Shown: positions 50,787-59,351, numbered from the stretch's first letter. The stretch: 64,000 bases of DNA from Bacillota bacterium (GCA_023390175.1 JAEWDK010000024.1:124001-188000); one strand, 5' to 3'. Program-made: numbers and translations. Notes: generated by a model from the letters alone, not told the origin.

Positions 50787-51515
50787 ATGGGTGAAATAAA
50801 CGAAGTAATCAAACAACTTCAGGAAAGAAAATCCGTGCGTGTTTTCGAAAAAAGGAACGTTCCTCAGTCGGTTAAGGATGAAGTGATTGCAGCTGCTTTC
50901 CAGGCCCCGACCGCAGGCAATATGATGCTTTATACGATAATTGACATAACCGACCCTGAAATTAAAAATCAATTGTCGGTGCTTTGCGATAATCAGCCTT
51001 TTATTGCGAAGGCCCCGATTGTTTTAGTCTTTTTGGCCGATTACAGCAAGTGGTACGACACTTATCTTGCGGCTGAGCTTTCGCCGCGGAAACCGGGGGC
51101 CGGCGATTTGCTGCTTTCCTGTGCGGATGCATTGATTGCCGCGCAAAATACCGTAGTGGCGGCTCATTCGTTTGGATTGGGTTCCTGCTACATAGGGGAT
51201 ATCATTGAAAATTGTGAGCAGGTTAGGAAGCTTCTTTCTTTACCGGAATATGCATTACCGGTGACCATGGTCGTGTATGGTTATCCTACACAGCAGCAGC
51301 TTGACAGAAAAAAGCCGATTCGTTTTGACAGCAGCCATATTGTTCATACCAATGCGTACAGAAAAATGCCGCCTCATGAGCTGATTGACATGTATAACGA
51401 GTCAGGTACAAAAGAGAGCCTCCATGATTTTTGTCAAAGAAAATATATGTCCGATTTTTCTTTGGAAATGAATCGTTCTGTTGCGGAGTACCTAAAGAAT
51501 TTTAACCATTCCTAA
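50787..51515 (+). CDS. NADPH-dependent nitroreductase family oxidoreductase
   Basis: A 242-residue FMN-dependent nitroreductase-fold protein of the NfsA/flavin-reductase type. RKSVRVFEKRNVPQSVKDEV at the N-terminus, FQAPTAGNMMLYTIIDI (FMN phosphate site, about 37) and HSFGLGSCYIGDI (about 135) are characteristic. The physiological substrate is unknown. The ATG at 50787 has AAGGGTGAG 7 nt upstream; a GTG at 50775 lies in that site. Two strong terminators follow. Confidence 0.88.
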   Translation: MGEINEVIKQLQERKSVRVFEKRNVPQSVKDEVIAAAFQAPTAGNMMLYTIIDITDPEIKNQLSVLCDNQPFIAKAPIVLVFLADYSKWYDTYLAAELSPRKPGAGDLLLSCADALIAAQNTVVAAHSFGLGSCYIGDIIENCEQVRKLLSLPEYALPVTMVVYGYPTQQQLDRKKPIRFDSSHIVHTNAYRKMPPHELIDMYNESGTKESLHDFCQRKYMSDFSLEMNRSVAEYLKNFNHS

Positions 51516-51517
51516 AC

Positions 51518-51553
51518 AAAACCTGCTTTTCATGGAAAGCAGGTTTTTCTTTG
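51518..51553 (+). terminator. Terminator of the nitroreductase gene
   Basis: AAACCTGCTTT / AAAGCAGGTTT, an 11-bp perfect stem with a short loop, then TTCTTTG. Confidence 0.88.
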
Positions 51554-51564
51554 TGCTAAGGCTA

Positions 51565-51607
51565 CAAAACAAGCAGCGTCGAAATTATTTCGGCGCTGCT
51601 TGTTTTG
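51565..51607. terminator. Second, bidirectional hairpin terminator
   Basis: A 20-bp stem with one G-T pair and a 3-nt loop (51565-51584 / 51588-51607), ending TTGTTTTGTT. It follows the first terminator by 11 nt. Confidence 0.8.
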
Positions 51608-51716
51608 TTAAAATAGAATTGCCAATGGGTGCGTGCAATGGGAATTGTTAAGCTTTGATTAAAGTTTAAATTTAGATGTCATAGTTGAAAAAAATATGGA
51701 AATAAATTCAAATTAA

Positions 51717-51725
51717 TGATATAAT
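51717..51725 (+). promoter_or_regulatory. Extended -10 for the PAS-GGDEF-HD-GYP gene
   Basis: TGA plus TATAAT (51720-51725). No -35 lies at the proper distance. The leader would be about 68 nt. Confidence 0.5.
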
Positions 51726-51799
51726 TTGACAATCCATAACTCTAAATCGACAAAATACCGCATTTTTTAATAATTGATAAAAAGAAGGAATGAGTAAAA

Positions 51800-54361
51800 A
51801 TGGTGGAACAATTTGCGCAAGATTTTATCAGGCAGTTTCCTTTGGCATGCGTGTATCACAAACTGATTTGTAACGAAAACGGTAAAGCGATAGACAGCAT
51901 TTTTCTTGACGCAAATTCCGCTTTTGAAAATATTACCGGCTGGAAAAAAGTGTCATTGGTCGGCAGAAAAGCATCGGAGCTTTTCAAAAACGCTTATTCC
52001 GGCGCGTTTGACTGGCTTGGTTTCTATGAGGAGATAGCGCTTTCCGGTGATGCGAAGAAAATCACCAGGTATTTTGAAACTTTTGATCGATGGTTGAACA
52101 TAAGCGCTTTTTCCCCGCAAAAGGAATACTTCGTGACTATTGTGCAGGATGTTACTGAAGAAAAAATTGCACGCAACGATTTGGCGGAACAAAAAAAAGA
52201 ACTCGAAAGCGCACAGGAGGATTTGGAATTTATTTTTAATAGCACGCAGGACGCCATGTTTTTAGCCGAATATAAATGCGGAGAAATTTATTATATCCGA
52301 ATTAATAAGGCACATCAAAAATTATCGGGATTTTGCTATGACGATGTAAGGGGAAAAACGCCATCCGAAGTATGGGGGAAAAGGGTTGGCGAGCCTCTTC
52401 GTGAAATATATCTGAAGGGGATAAACTCGCAAGAGGGCATGACCTACGAGGAGTTTTTAGATCTTCCGGGAGGAAGGCGGTTCTTTTTAACCAGCCTGAC
52501 CTCGGTGTGTGAAAACGGAAAACCAAAATATTTGATTGGCTCACGGAAAGACATAACGGAGCATAAAAAGCTTGAAAAAGCACATGGCGCCCTTTTACGC
52601 CGTTTGGAATCCATGTTTAATGAACATATTGCGGTTATGCTGATTATCGACCCTACAACGGGAAAAATTCTGGATACAAATCCTGCCGCCTGTGAATTTT
52701 ATGGCTACAGCAAAAGTGAAATTCTGAATTTATATATTCAGGATATTAATATGATACCGGCAGAAGAAATTGCAAAGCGGACGGCGTTTGCTCTTCAAGG
52801 GAAGGAAAATTATTTTATCTTTCCCCATCGATTAAAAAACGGAGAAATCAGACTGGTGGAAGTATATTCCTGCCCAATCGGAAATGGGGAGGAAACACCG
52901 CTCTATTCTATTATTTTCGATGTTACCGACCGAGAGAGGTTTAGAGAAGATTTATATCAGGAAAAAGAGCTTCTGAGCACAACTTTAAAATCAATCGGCG
53001 ACGGGGTTGTTACTACCGATGTTTTTGGCAGAATTACATCACTGAATAAGGCGGCGGAGGAAATTGTCCTTTGGCAGTACGATGAAATTGCTCAAAAGGA
53101 GTTTTCTGAAGTATTTATTTTAAAGAGCGAAGAAACAGGCAGGATAGTTGAAAATCCGGTGGATAAGGTTTTGCACACGGGAAAAGTAATCGGCCTTGCC
53201 AACCATACCGTTTTGATTAATAAGCATGGAGAAGAGATTCCAATCGCTGACAGCGCTGCACCAATCAGGGGGGAAGACGGGCATACACATGGTGTGGTGA
53301 TGGTTTTTCGTGATATTAGAATTGAAAAGGAGCAGCAGGAAAAAATTCTTTTCCTTAGCTATCATGATTCGCTGACCGGCCTTTACAACCGCCGGTTTAT
53401 AGAATCCGAGATTATGAGGCTGGAGGCAGCTAATCAACTGCCGGTTTCTGTAATCATGGGCGATGTAAACGGCTTAAAGATTGCAAATGATGTTTTTGGG
53501 CACAGAATGGGTGACAAGCTGCTGCAAAGAGTTTCGGAAGCACTGAATGAAAATTGCGGCAGGGATGATATTATTGCCCGATGGGGCGGGGATGAATTTT
53601 TAATTCTTCGTCCGTTTTCCACTCAGGAAGAGTCGGAACAGCTGATTCATCGGCTGAAAAAAAGCTTTGCGGAAAAAAGTGAAGGAACGATCCAATTGAG
53701 CGTTTCACTTGGCTGCTCTGTAAAAACGACTGCAGAGCAACAGCTCCTTCATGTTATACAGCAAGCTGAAGAGTGGATGTATCACCAAAAACTTCTTGAA
53801 GGAAAAAGCTATCGAAATACGATTGTCAATACGCTGCTTGCCACGCTTTATGAAAAGAGTATGGAGACAGAAGAGCATGCGCAGCGGCTCATTGACTATT
53901 GCCAGGCGATTGGAAAAGAGCTCAAATTTTCTGACGAAGCGATGAATGAATTGTCCCTTCTGGCCGTTTTACATGACATTGGAAAAGTCGGAATTCATGA
54001 AAATGTTTTGAAAAAGCCGGGTGCGCTTACCCCGGAAGAATGGAAAGAAATGAAAAGGCATCCTGAAATAGGGTATCGCATTGCTCAAAACACACCGGAA
54101 TTATCAATTGTTTCAGAATACATTCTGTCACATCATGAGCGGTGGGACGGAAAGGGATATCCAACTGGGTTGGCAGGCGAAGAGATTCCGCTTAATTGCC
54201 GTATCCTCGCGGTTGCGGATGCTTTTGACGCGATGACCAATGACAGGGTTTACCGAAAGGCGTTAAGCTTGGAAAAAGCGGTTGAGGAGTTAATCCGAAA
54301 TTCCGGCACTCAGTTTGATCCAAATATTGTAGGTGCGTTTGTACGTATTTTAGTTCAGTAA
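51800..54361 (+). CDS. PAS-GGDEF-HD-GYP cyclic-di-GMP signalling protein
   Basis: 853 residues without a membrane segment. Four PAS domains (about 10-120, 145-258, 268-385, 393-505) precede a GGDEF diguanylate cyclase domain (about 515-675; RWGGDEFLIL intact) and an HD-GYP phosphodiesterase domain (about 685-850; LHDIGKVGI, HHERWDGKGYPTGLAGEEIP). It may both make and break c-di-GMP under PAS control. The RxxD inhibitory site upstream of GGDEF reads GRDD, so the Arg is missing and product inhibition is doubtful. The ATG has GAAGGAA upstream. No chemoreceptor or motility genes are near. Confidence 0.94.
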   Translation: MVEQFAQDFIRQFPLACVYHKLICNENGKAIDSIFLDANSAFENITGWKKVSLVGRKASELFKNAYSGAFDWLGFYEEIALSGDAKKITRYFETFDRWLNISAFSPQKEYFVTIVQDVTEEKIARNDLAEQKKELESAQEDLEFIFNSTQDAMFLAEYKCGEIYYIRINKAHQKLSGFCYDDVRGKTPSEVWGKRVGEPLREIYLKGINSQEGMTYEEFLDLPGGRRFFLTSLTSVCENGKPKYLIGSRKDITEHKKLEKAHGALLRRLESMFNEHIAVMLIIDPTTGKILDTNPAACEFYGYSKSEILNLYIQDINMIPAEEIAKRTAFALQGKENYFIFPHRLKNGEIRLVEVYSCPIGNGEETPLYSIIFDVTDRERFREDLYQEKELLSTTLKSIGDGVVTTDVFGRITSLNKAAEEIVLWQYDEIAQKEFSEVFILKSEETGRIVENPVDKVLHTGKVIGLANHTVLINKHGEEIPIADSAAPIRGEDGHTHGVVMVFRDIRIEKEQQEKILFLSYHDSLTGLYNRRFIESEIMRLEAANQLPVSVIMGDVNGLKIANDVFGHRMGDKLLQRVSEALNENCGRDDIIARWGGDEFLILRPFSTQEESEQLIHRLKKSFAEKSEGTIQLSVSLGCSVKTTAEQQLLHVIQQAEEWMYHQKLLEGKSYRNTIVNTLLATLYEKSMETEEHAQRLIDYCQAIGKELKFSDEAMNELSLLAVLHDIGKVGIHENVLKKPGALTPEEWKEMKRHPEIGYRIAQNTPELSIVSEYILSHHERWDGKGYPTGLAGEEIPLNCRILAVADAFDAMTNDRVYRKALSLEKAVEELIRNSGTQFDPNIVGAFVRILVQ

Positions 54362-54365
54362 CCAA

Positions 54366-54450
54366 ACGTCCCTTCGGGTTCGTCGTTTGCACGGCGACCG
54401 CCGGAGATGGACGGTTATATCACAAAAGCTTTGCTTTTGTGATATAATAA
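54366..54450 (+). repeat. Dispersed structured repeat, copy 1
   Basis: An 85-bp element 95% or so identical to copy 2 at 62863-62947 (about five differences over the core). It folds into two hairpins: a multi-part stem (54367-54413; CGTCC/GGACG outside, CTTCGG/CCGGAG, then GTCG/CGAC) and a perfect 15-bp stem (54415-54429 / 54433-54447) with loop TTT. It ends TGATATAATAA, an extended -10-like sequence. It starts 4 nt after the upstream stop codon. Confidence 0.85.
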
Positions 54451-54471
54451 AGAAAAAGAAAATTTTGAAGT

Positions 54472-54535
54472 CCATATGATTCGGCTGGCCCTTCATGGTT
54501 TAAAGCAAGCTGATGCTTATGCCTTAATCATATGG
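54472..54535 (+). other. Inverted repeat in the HAD-gene leader
   Basis: CCATATGATT (54472-54481) and AATCATATGG (54526-54535) are perfect 10-bp arms around a 44-nt segment that contains AAGCA/TGCTT. This could be a structured leader RNA or an operator. No known riboswitch class is recognised. Confidence 0.45.
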
Positions 54536-54575
54536 GTGATAATAAAGTTCCTGAACAAAAGGAGGGAATTTTGCA

Positions 54576-55304
54576 ATGAAAAACAGCGCAGCTTTTTTTG
54601 ATATTGACGGAACGATTTCCCGTGAGGGAATGATCAGCGAAATGTTCAAAAAAATGGTTAAATATGAGTTGATCGACAACAGTAAATGGTACAACGATGT
54701 GGAACCGGCCTTCACAAGATGGGATAAGCGTGTGGGGGACTACGACGCCTATTTGCAGAAAATGGTGGATATCTATACGGAAACAGTCAAAAACACTGAT
54801 TCTTTTCATATTGCCTACATTGCACGAAAAGTAATTGAACAAAAAGGTGAACGGGTGTACACCTATTCACGTGAGAAAATTAAATGGCACAAGGCGCAGG
54901 GGCATGTTGTAATTGCCATTTCCGGCTCCCCGGTAGAACTGGTGCGCGAGATGTCGGAAAAATATGGAATGGATGACTATAGGGGAACAATTTATCAAGT
55001 AGGGGAAAACGGAATTTACAATGGGAAAATTATTCCCATGTGGGATTCCGACAGCAAGCGCAAGGCAGTTTTTGAAATGGCAGAAAAATATAATATTGAT
55101 CTTTCCACAAGCTATGCCTACGGGGACACCAACGGTGATTTTTCCATGCTTAAACTTGTGGGGAATCCTTTTGTAATTAACCCAACCAGGGAATTGCTTA
55201 CCCACATACAAGGGGATGACCAGCTCAACAATAAAATCAATATTATTGTTGAGCGCAAAGATGTAACCTATCGGCTGAATGTAAATTGCCTGGATTTGAT
55301 TTAA
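54576..55304 (+). CDS. HAD-IB family phosphatase (SerB-like)
   Basis: A 242-residue haloacid-dehalogenase-fold hydrolase. Motif I is FFDIDGTIS (nucleophile Asp near residue 9), motif II is the Ser in VIAISGSPVE (about 112) and motif III/IV is YAYGDTNGDFSML (about 185). The helical cap between motifs I and II defines subfamily IB, which includes phosphoserine phosphatases, but this exact group is uncharacterised. The ATG has AAGGAGGG upstream. Its leader holds the repeat and the inverted repeat described separately. Confidence 0.88.
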   Translation: MKNSAAFFDIDGTISREGMISEMFKKMVKYELIDNSKWYNDVEPAFTRWDKRVGDYDAYLQKMVDIYTETVKNTDSFHIAYIARKVIEQKGERVYTYSREKIKWHKAQGHVVIAISGSPVELVREMSEKYGMDDYRGTIYQVGENGIYNGKIIPMWDSDSKRKAVFEMAEKYNIDLSTSYAYGDTNGDFSMLKLVGNPFVINPTRELLTHIQGDDQLNNKINIIVERKDVTYRLNVNCLDLI

Positions 55305-55346
55305 ATACAGAGCATCCGCCGGATGAACTATGTTTGCGAATTGCGA

Positions 55347-55997
55347 TTAAGCGGGCGAATCGGCCAGGCCAATACTGACGAATCCGCCTCCAAGCGTTGT
55401 TGTGCGAAACCATTGAACAAGGTCAATCTTTTTGATGCCGCCTTCATCTAAAAAATGGATGAAGGCGGCACTTGCGTCCTCCGCATATTCCAAGGAGATA
55501 ATTGTAACCCAGTGCCAGGAATCAAGCTGCTTTTCGGTGCCGTTGTTTAAGTTGAGAAAGGCGACCAGCGTATTATTGCTCAGCGCCAAGTCCAAAAAAG
55601 ATAAAATGCGGGAAAACTCTGGGCGAAGGAGCTGCTTTTCAGGAATATCGATGACGTCAAGCTGCAGATTCAGCGCTTTTGCCTTCGCGTAATCAAGCAC
55701 ATCGTGATACAGCATTTTTGTTGAGGGGATACCCCGCAGCGTAGGGGTTACATACCGCCAGACCTCTTCCATAAGGGACACGCAGTCACTCTTGGTAAGT
55801 GGGGAATCATCCGGCACGGAATCAGTGTGCGTACGATTCAGGTAATATACGATATTGGATACCGCAGTGGGCCCGCACCCGGAAAGGCGCTGCCATTTTC
55901 TTTTGTACCACTCCTGGTCACAGCCATAGTAGGTTCTTTGTGCAGCCTCGTCATATATCTTAAATAGGTTCACGTTCTGTATTGATTTTGTCAGCAT
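55347..55997 (-). CDS. Uncharacterised C39-like cysteine-peptidase-fold protein
   Basis: A 216-residue soluble protein without a signal peptide. SGCGPTAVSNIVYYL (Cys near residue 41) and DSWHWVTIISL (His about 163) followed by the acidic FLDEGG match the Cys-His-Asp pattern of papain-like C39 peptidases. No leader-peptide, ABC exporter or lanthipeptide genes are nearby, so this is not evidently a bacteriocin processor. Function is unknown; it could also be a transglutaminase-like or inactive relative. The upstream region is AT-rich, with AAGAGGAAA near the ATG. Confidence 0.68.
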   Translation of the reverse strand: MLTKSIQNVNLFKIYDEAAQRTYYGCDQEWYKRKWQRLSGCGPTAVSNIVYYLNRTHTDSVPDDSPLTKSDCVSLMEEVWRYVTPTLRGIPSTKMLYHDVLDYAKAKALNLQLDVIDIPEKQLLRPEFSRILSFLDLALSNNTLVAFLNLNNGTEKQLDSWHWVTIISLEYAEDASAAFIHFLDEGGIKKIDLVQWFRTTTLGGGFVSIGLADSPA

Positions 55998-56158
55998 ATA
56001 TTTTCCTCTTTTATTTAAAGTTTTGTTTAGGCACTTAAAAGTGCTTCCTGTTCGTAATTGTTGGATTAATATATTGTATCACATTATCGTGCATGTAGAA
56101 ATAACGATTTGTTGAACTGTTATATATTGTTATATTATGCGGACTTTCCGGTTAGATA

Positions 56159-56197
56159 AAAAATGAGCGAAGCCTGACGGTTTCGCTCATTTTTTTA
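56159..56197 (-). terminator. Terminator of the 57-residue protein gene
   Basis: An AAATGAGCGAA / TTTCGCTCATTT stem with T runs on both strands, so it can act in both directions. It overlaps the stop codon of the small - strand gene. Confidence 0.85.
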
Positions 56198-56368
56198 TTC
56201 GTTTCTTAACAGATTTTCGGCGTAATCGCGCAGGCTTGCCAATGAATTGATATTTTGTTTGCGTGCATCAATGGACTGCTTTACATAATCCGGAAGGGAT
56301 TCATAGTACTTACTTGCCATGCTGTCCTCCTGAATAAGCTCGTTCAGTCCGCTGTATTTTTTTTGCAT
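56195..56368 (-). CDS. Small conserved protein of unknown function (57 residues)
   Basis: A 57-residue charged helical protein. Its core YYESLPDYVKQSIDARKQN, followed by INSLASLRDYAENLL, resembles short uncharacterised clostridial proteins with a SLP-YV...INS...L-YAE pattern. I chose the ATG at 56368 because GAGGTGAA lies 6 nt upstream; an in-frame ATG at 56395 would add nine residues and lacks a site. It has its own terminator. Function is unknown. Confidence 0.72.
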   Translation of the reverse strand: MQKKYSGLNELIQEDSMASKYYESLPDYVKQSIDARKQNINSLASLRDYAENLLRNE

Positions 56369-56549
56369 TTGATTCACCTCGAAAATAGTTTTCACTGTTT
56401 TTTTAAAAATAACAGGAGAACGTTTTTACCATATGATTTTTATTATTGAAATACCGATTGTTCGGACGGGCAAAGCTAAAACAGTCAGATAGATAAATGA
56501 ACAAAAAATATAAATATGAGAAATTTTCAATAATTCTCAAACTTTAATT

Positions 56550-56577
56550 TGATATCTTTTTTTTTCGTTGTATAATA
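56550..56577 (+). promoter_or_regulatory. Glycosyltransferase promoter
   Basis: TTGATA (56550-56555), 16 bp, then TATAAT (56572-56577), with a 49-bp gap to the start codon. Confidence 0.82.
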
Positions 56578-56625
56578 AATTATTAAGATAATTTAGCTAT
56601 CTAATTTCTGAGGAAGGGTAGTAAA

Positions 56626-57957
56626 ATGGAAAGTATAAAAATAATAAAATTTGTGATATCGGCATTGTTTCAGGATGCTGGGGAAGCGACCCGTGCAATT
56701 GAGCTTGCAAGGGGGCTGCGCGAGGAATGCCCGCCAAAAATTAAGCTGGAAGTTATTTTTTTAAGCCATGAAGATTCTTTTAACAGCAAAATTCAAAATG
56801 ACGGTTTTGAAATATTTCAAGTCAGTCCCAAATTACCGGGAATTGGGTTTCGGGACGACCTGAAAACAACCGCGGATAACATGATTGGCGACGAAGACCT
56901 GGCATATCGTTTGCTGCAGGGGGAGGTTGAAGCGCTCAAACAAATTCAGCCGGACGTCTTCATTCATGGCTTTTGGCCGATTGCCGGCATCGGTGCCAAG
57001 CTTGCCAGGGTTCCGCTGGAGATCTCTTATTTGCCGATTCCTTTTGAACAGGAAGCTTTTTCCACATATTTAATGAAGGATATTCCCGATTTCATAGAAC
57101 CGTTAACGCGTATGCCCGCAGGGGTGAGAAAATTCATTATGTCGAAAATCCCAAAATCAGTCAAGTTGAAGGCACCTATGCTAAAACAGGAAAATATTCT
57201 TAAGGCATATGCCCGCATTACAGGGAAGCAGGAAACACCCGAAATGCAAAATCTTTTCGATATGCTAAAATCCGATTTTACGATTGTAAATGATTTTCCG
57301 ATTTTTTACGAAGGAGTAAAACTGCCGGAAAAATTTAAGGTCGTCGGCCCGCTTTATTCCCCCAGTGAACCGTTTGAAGAGCTTGATATCAAAATACGAC
57401 AGCATTTTGACCCGGAAAAAAAGAAGATTAAAATATTCTGTACATTGGGCAGTTCCGGCGGACGTGAAAATCTGATAGAGGCAATAAAAGCGTTAACGGC
57501 CGGTGCCAGCCCTGAATGGGACTCGGTTGTGCTTTGCCCTGCTTCGGTTTGTCCTATTCAGGAAGCTCAGGCTCTTGCGGCCGGTTATCAGAATATCTAT
57601 ATTACAGACGCCTTTGTGCCGGCGTTGAAAATAAATTCAATGGCTGATCTTGTTGTTTCGCACGGCGGTCAGGGAACAGTCCAAACAGCGATTGCAAGCG
57701 GAACGCCGATTGTCGGCTTTGCGGCTCAACCGGAACAGCAGATAAATTTGGACAATATTGTTATGCGGGGTGCAGCAATCCGCATTCCGGTTCAGCAGTG
57801 GAAAGCGGAAGAAATCAGAAATGCGATTATTGAAGTTTCCGGTTCCCCGGAATATAAACAAAATATGAAAGAGTTGCAGGAAATTCAGCGTGGCATAAAC
57901 GGAAAAAAGAATTCTGCGATTGCTATTTGGGAAAAGGTAAATGTGGGCAGAACGTAA
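56626..57957 (+). CDS. GT-B glycosyltransferase of the UDP-glycosyl/MGT type
   Basis: A 443-residue GT-B protein related to family 1 glycosyltransferases (macrolide, sterol and UDP-glucuronosyl types). The C-terminal half holds a CTLGSSGG start (about 283), the acceptor-proximal NIYITDAFVPALKI and the donor site VVSHGGQGTVQTAIASGTPI (about 345-365), then a QPEQQINLDNIV segment. The acceptor is unknown; candidates are lipids or small hydrophobic molecules. The ATG has GAGGAAGGG upstream. No neighbours give context. Confidence 0.85.
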   Translation: MESIKIIKFVISALFQDAGEATRAIELARGLREECPPKIKLEVIFLSHEDSFNSKIQNDGFEIFQVSPKLPGIGFRDDLKTTADNMIGDEDLAYRLLQGEVEALKQIQPDVFIHGFWPIAGIGAKLARVPLEISYLPIPFEQEAFSTYLMKDIPDFIEPLTRMPAGVRKFIMSKIPKSVKLKAPMLKQENILKAYARITGKQETPEMQNLFDMLKSDFTIVNDFPIFYEGVKLPEKFKVVGPLYSPSEPFEELDIKIRQHFDPEKKKIKIFCTLGSSGGRENLIEAIKALTAGASPEWDSVVLCPASVCPIQEAQALAAGYQNIYITDAFVPALKINSMADLVVSHGGQGTVQTAIASGTPIVGFAAQPEQQINLDNIVMRGAAIRIPVQQWKAEEIRNAIIEVSGSPEYKQNMKELQEIQRGINGKKNSAIAIWEKVNVGRT

Positions 57958-58410
57958 TTTCAAAATATTTGCTTGTATATTTAGTTCATAAAATATATGA
58001 ACCCATGCCGATGAACAGCATGGGATAGTTGTTTGTCTGTCCTGTCTGCCGGGCTGGTATTCCATCCACTTCGGCAGACTTCAACAGTATTGATTTGAAA
58101 ATCATTCTCACAAAATTGATTATACTATTTATTTGCGTGAATTATTCTCGAAAATTCAGTAATGTTTTTCTCATCCCCTAAAATTGATTATGCTTATAGT
58201 GTAGCGCCAGTTTGTGAAGGCTGTTTGTGCTTTCGTTTAAAATTTGGTAAATAAGCTGTGAATAGCATTTCTATTCCCAATTAATATTAGCGTCAGAATG
58301 AACGATTTCTTTCAATATATCTCTTTTACATTTTATCCTTTTTCAGCATTTCGATTGACTGTAATTTGATTCAATGCTAAAATTGAGAAATGAAAATGGA
58401 GGAGAACGAT
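57958..58410. other. 453-bp intergenic region before degV
   Basis: It contains two hairpins (CCCATGC/GCATGGG, 58002-58024; GTCTGCCG/CGGCAGAC, about 58036-58071), probably ending the glycosyltransferase transcript, an AT-rich stretch without coding signs, and the degV promoter at the right end. I see no gene or known RNA. Confidence 0.7.
58355..58383 (+). promoter_or_regulatory. degV promoter
   Basis: TTGACT (58355-58360), 17 bp, then TAAAAT (58378-58383) with a TGC extension. The leader is about 20 nt. Confidence 0.75.
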
Positions 58411-59283
58411 ATGAATGATTATGCTGTCATAACCGATGCCACATGTGACCTTCCTGCTGAAATGGTTGAAAGCATGGGGATTACCGTAATTCCAATGGAA
58501 TTCACCATGAGCGGGAAAGTTTATACGCATTATCCGGACGCACGCGAAATGGATTTTCATACTTTTTATGAGCGGACAAAAAATGGGGAAGTTTCCGTTA
58601 CTTCTCAGATTAACGGTATAACATACGAAAAATATTTCAAACCGGTTTTACAGGCCGGAAAAGATATTCTGTACATTGCATTTTCTTCCGAGCTTAGCGG
58701 TACATATCAAGCCTCCACAATTATTGCAAACGAACTGCAGGAACGTTATCCTGAAAGGAAATTATTTTGCGTTGATTCCAAGGCTGCTTCGGTGGGCGAG
58801 GGAGTGCTTGTTTACGATGCCATGCTGAAAAAGGAAGAAGGCTTAAGCCTTGATGAACTGAAGGCGTGGGTGGAGCAGAGGCGGGACCATCTTTGCCACT
58901 GGTTTACTGTTGATGACCTGAACCATTTAAAGCGCGGCGGAAGGGTGTCCTCCGTAACTGCAGTCGTTGGCACCGCGCTGGGAATTAAGCCCGTACTGCA
59001 TGTGGATTCCAAGGGGGATTTGATCCCGGTCACCAATGTCAGGGGACGGAAAAAATCCCTTGAAACTTTGGTTGAACACATGAGGAAAACCTGCGTGCAC
59101 CCGGAAGAACAAGTTATCTTTATCGGCCATGGCGACGATATGGAAGCCGCTCAATATCTTAAATCACTTGTGGAAGAACAGTTCCGTGTGAAAAAGATTA
59201 TTATTACTGACATGGGGCCGGTAATCGGTGCCCATACGGGCTGCGGAATTGCCGCACTGTTTTTCTTTGGAACTGAAAAGTAA
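58411..59283 (+). CDS. DegV family fatty-acid-binding protein
   Basis: A 290-residue DegV/FakB-type protein that binds a fatty acid for presentation to kinase FakA. It starts YAVITDATCDLPAEM, then SQINGITYEKYF, FSSELSGTYQASTI (about 92) and HLKRGGRVSS (about 175) and ends DMGPVIGAHTGCGIAALFF, all conserved in DegV proteins. The ATG at 58411 has GGAGGAGA 8 nt upstream; an ATG at 58390 lies at the predicted transcription start and is unlikely. fakA is not in the window. Confidence 0.92.
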   Translation: MNDYAVITDATCDLPAEMVESMGITVIPMEFTMSGKVYTHYPDAREMDFHTFYERTKNGEVSVTSQINGITYEKYFKPVLQAGKDILYIAFSSELSGTYQASTIIANELQERYPERKLFCVDSKAASVGEGVLVYDAMLKKEEGLSLDELKAWVEQRRDHLCHWFTVDDLNHLKRGGRVSSVTAVVGTALGIKPVLHVDSKGDLIPVTNVRGRKKSLETLVEHMRKTCVHPEEQVIFIGHGDDMEAAQYLKSLVEEQFRVKKIIITDMGPVIGAHTGCGIAALFFFGTEK

Positions 59284-59290
59284 ACACATA

Positions 59291-59336
59291 AATAACAAAA
59301 TGCTGCCGGTGAATTTACCGGCAGCATTTGTTATTT
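59291..59336. terminator. Bidirectional terminator between degV and hppA
   Basis: AATAACAAAATGCTGCCGGT pairs with ACCGGCAGCATTTGTTATT (one bulged A), with T-rich tails on both strands, serving both convergent genes. Confidence 0.88.
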
Positions 59337-59351
59337 GTAAAAATCAGGGAT

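Noticed and set aside
54192..54392. A - strand open frame beginning MQTTNPKGR, and a similar one at 62692-62889
   Set aside because: Both begin inside the dispersed repeat and run antisense into real genes, with no ribosome-binding site. Their shared first residues reflect the repeat, not a protein family.
57958..58354. Housekeeping RNA (6S, SRP, RNase P, tmRNA) in the gap before degV
   Set aside because: None of the conserved cores of these RNAs is visible. The region is AT-rich with two simple hairpins.
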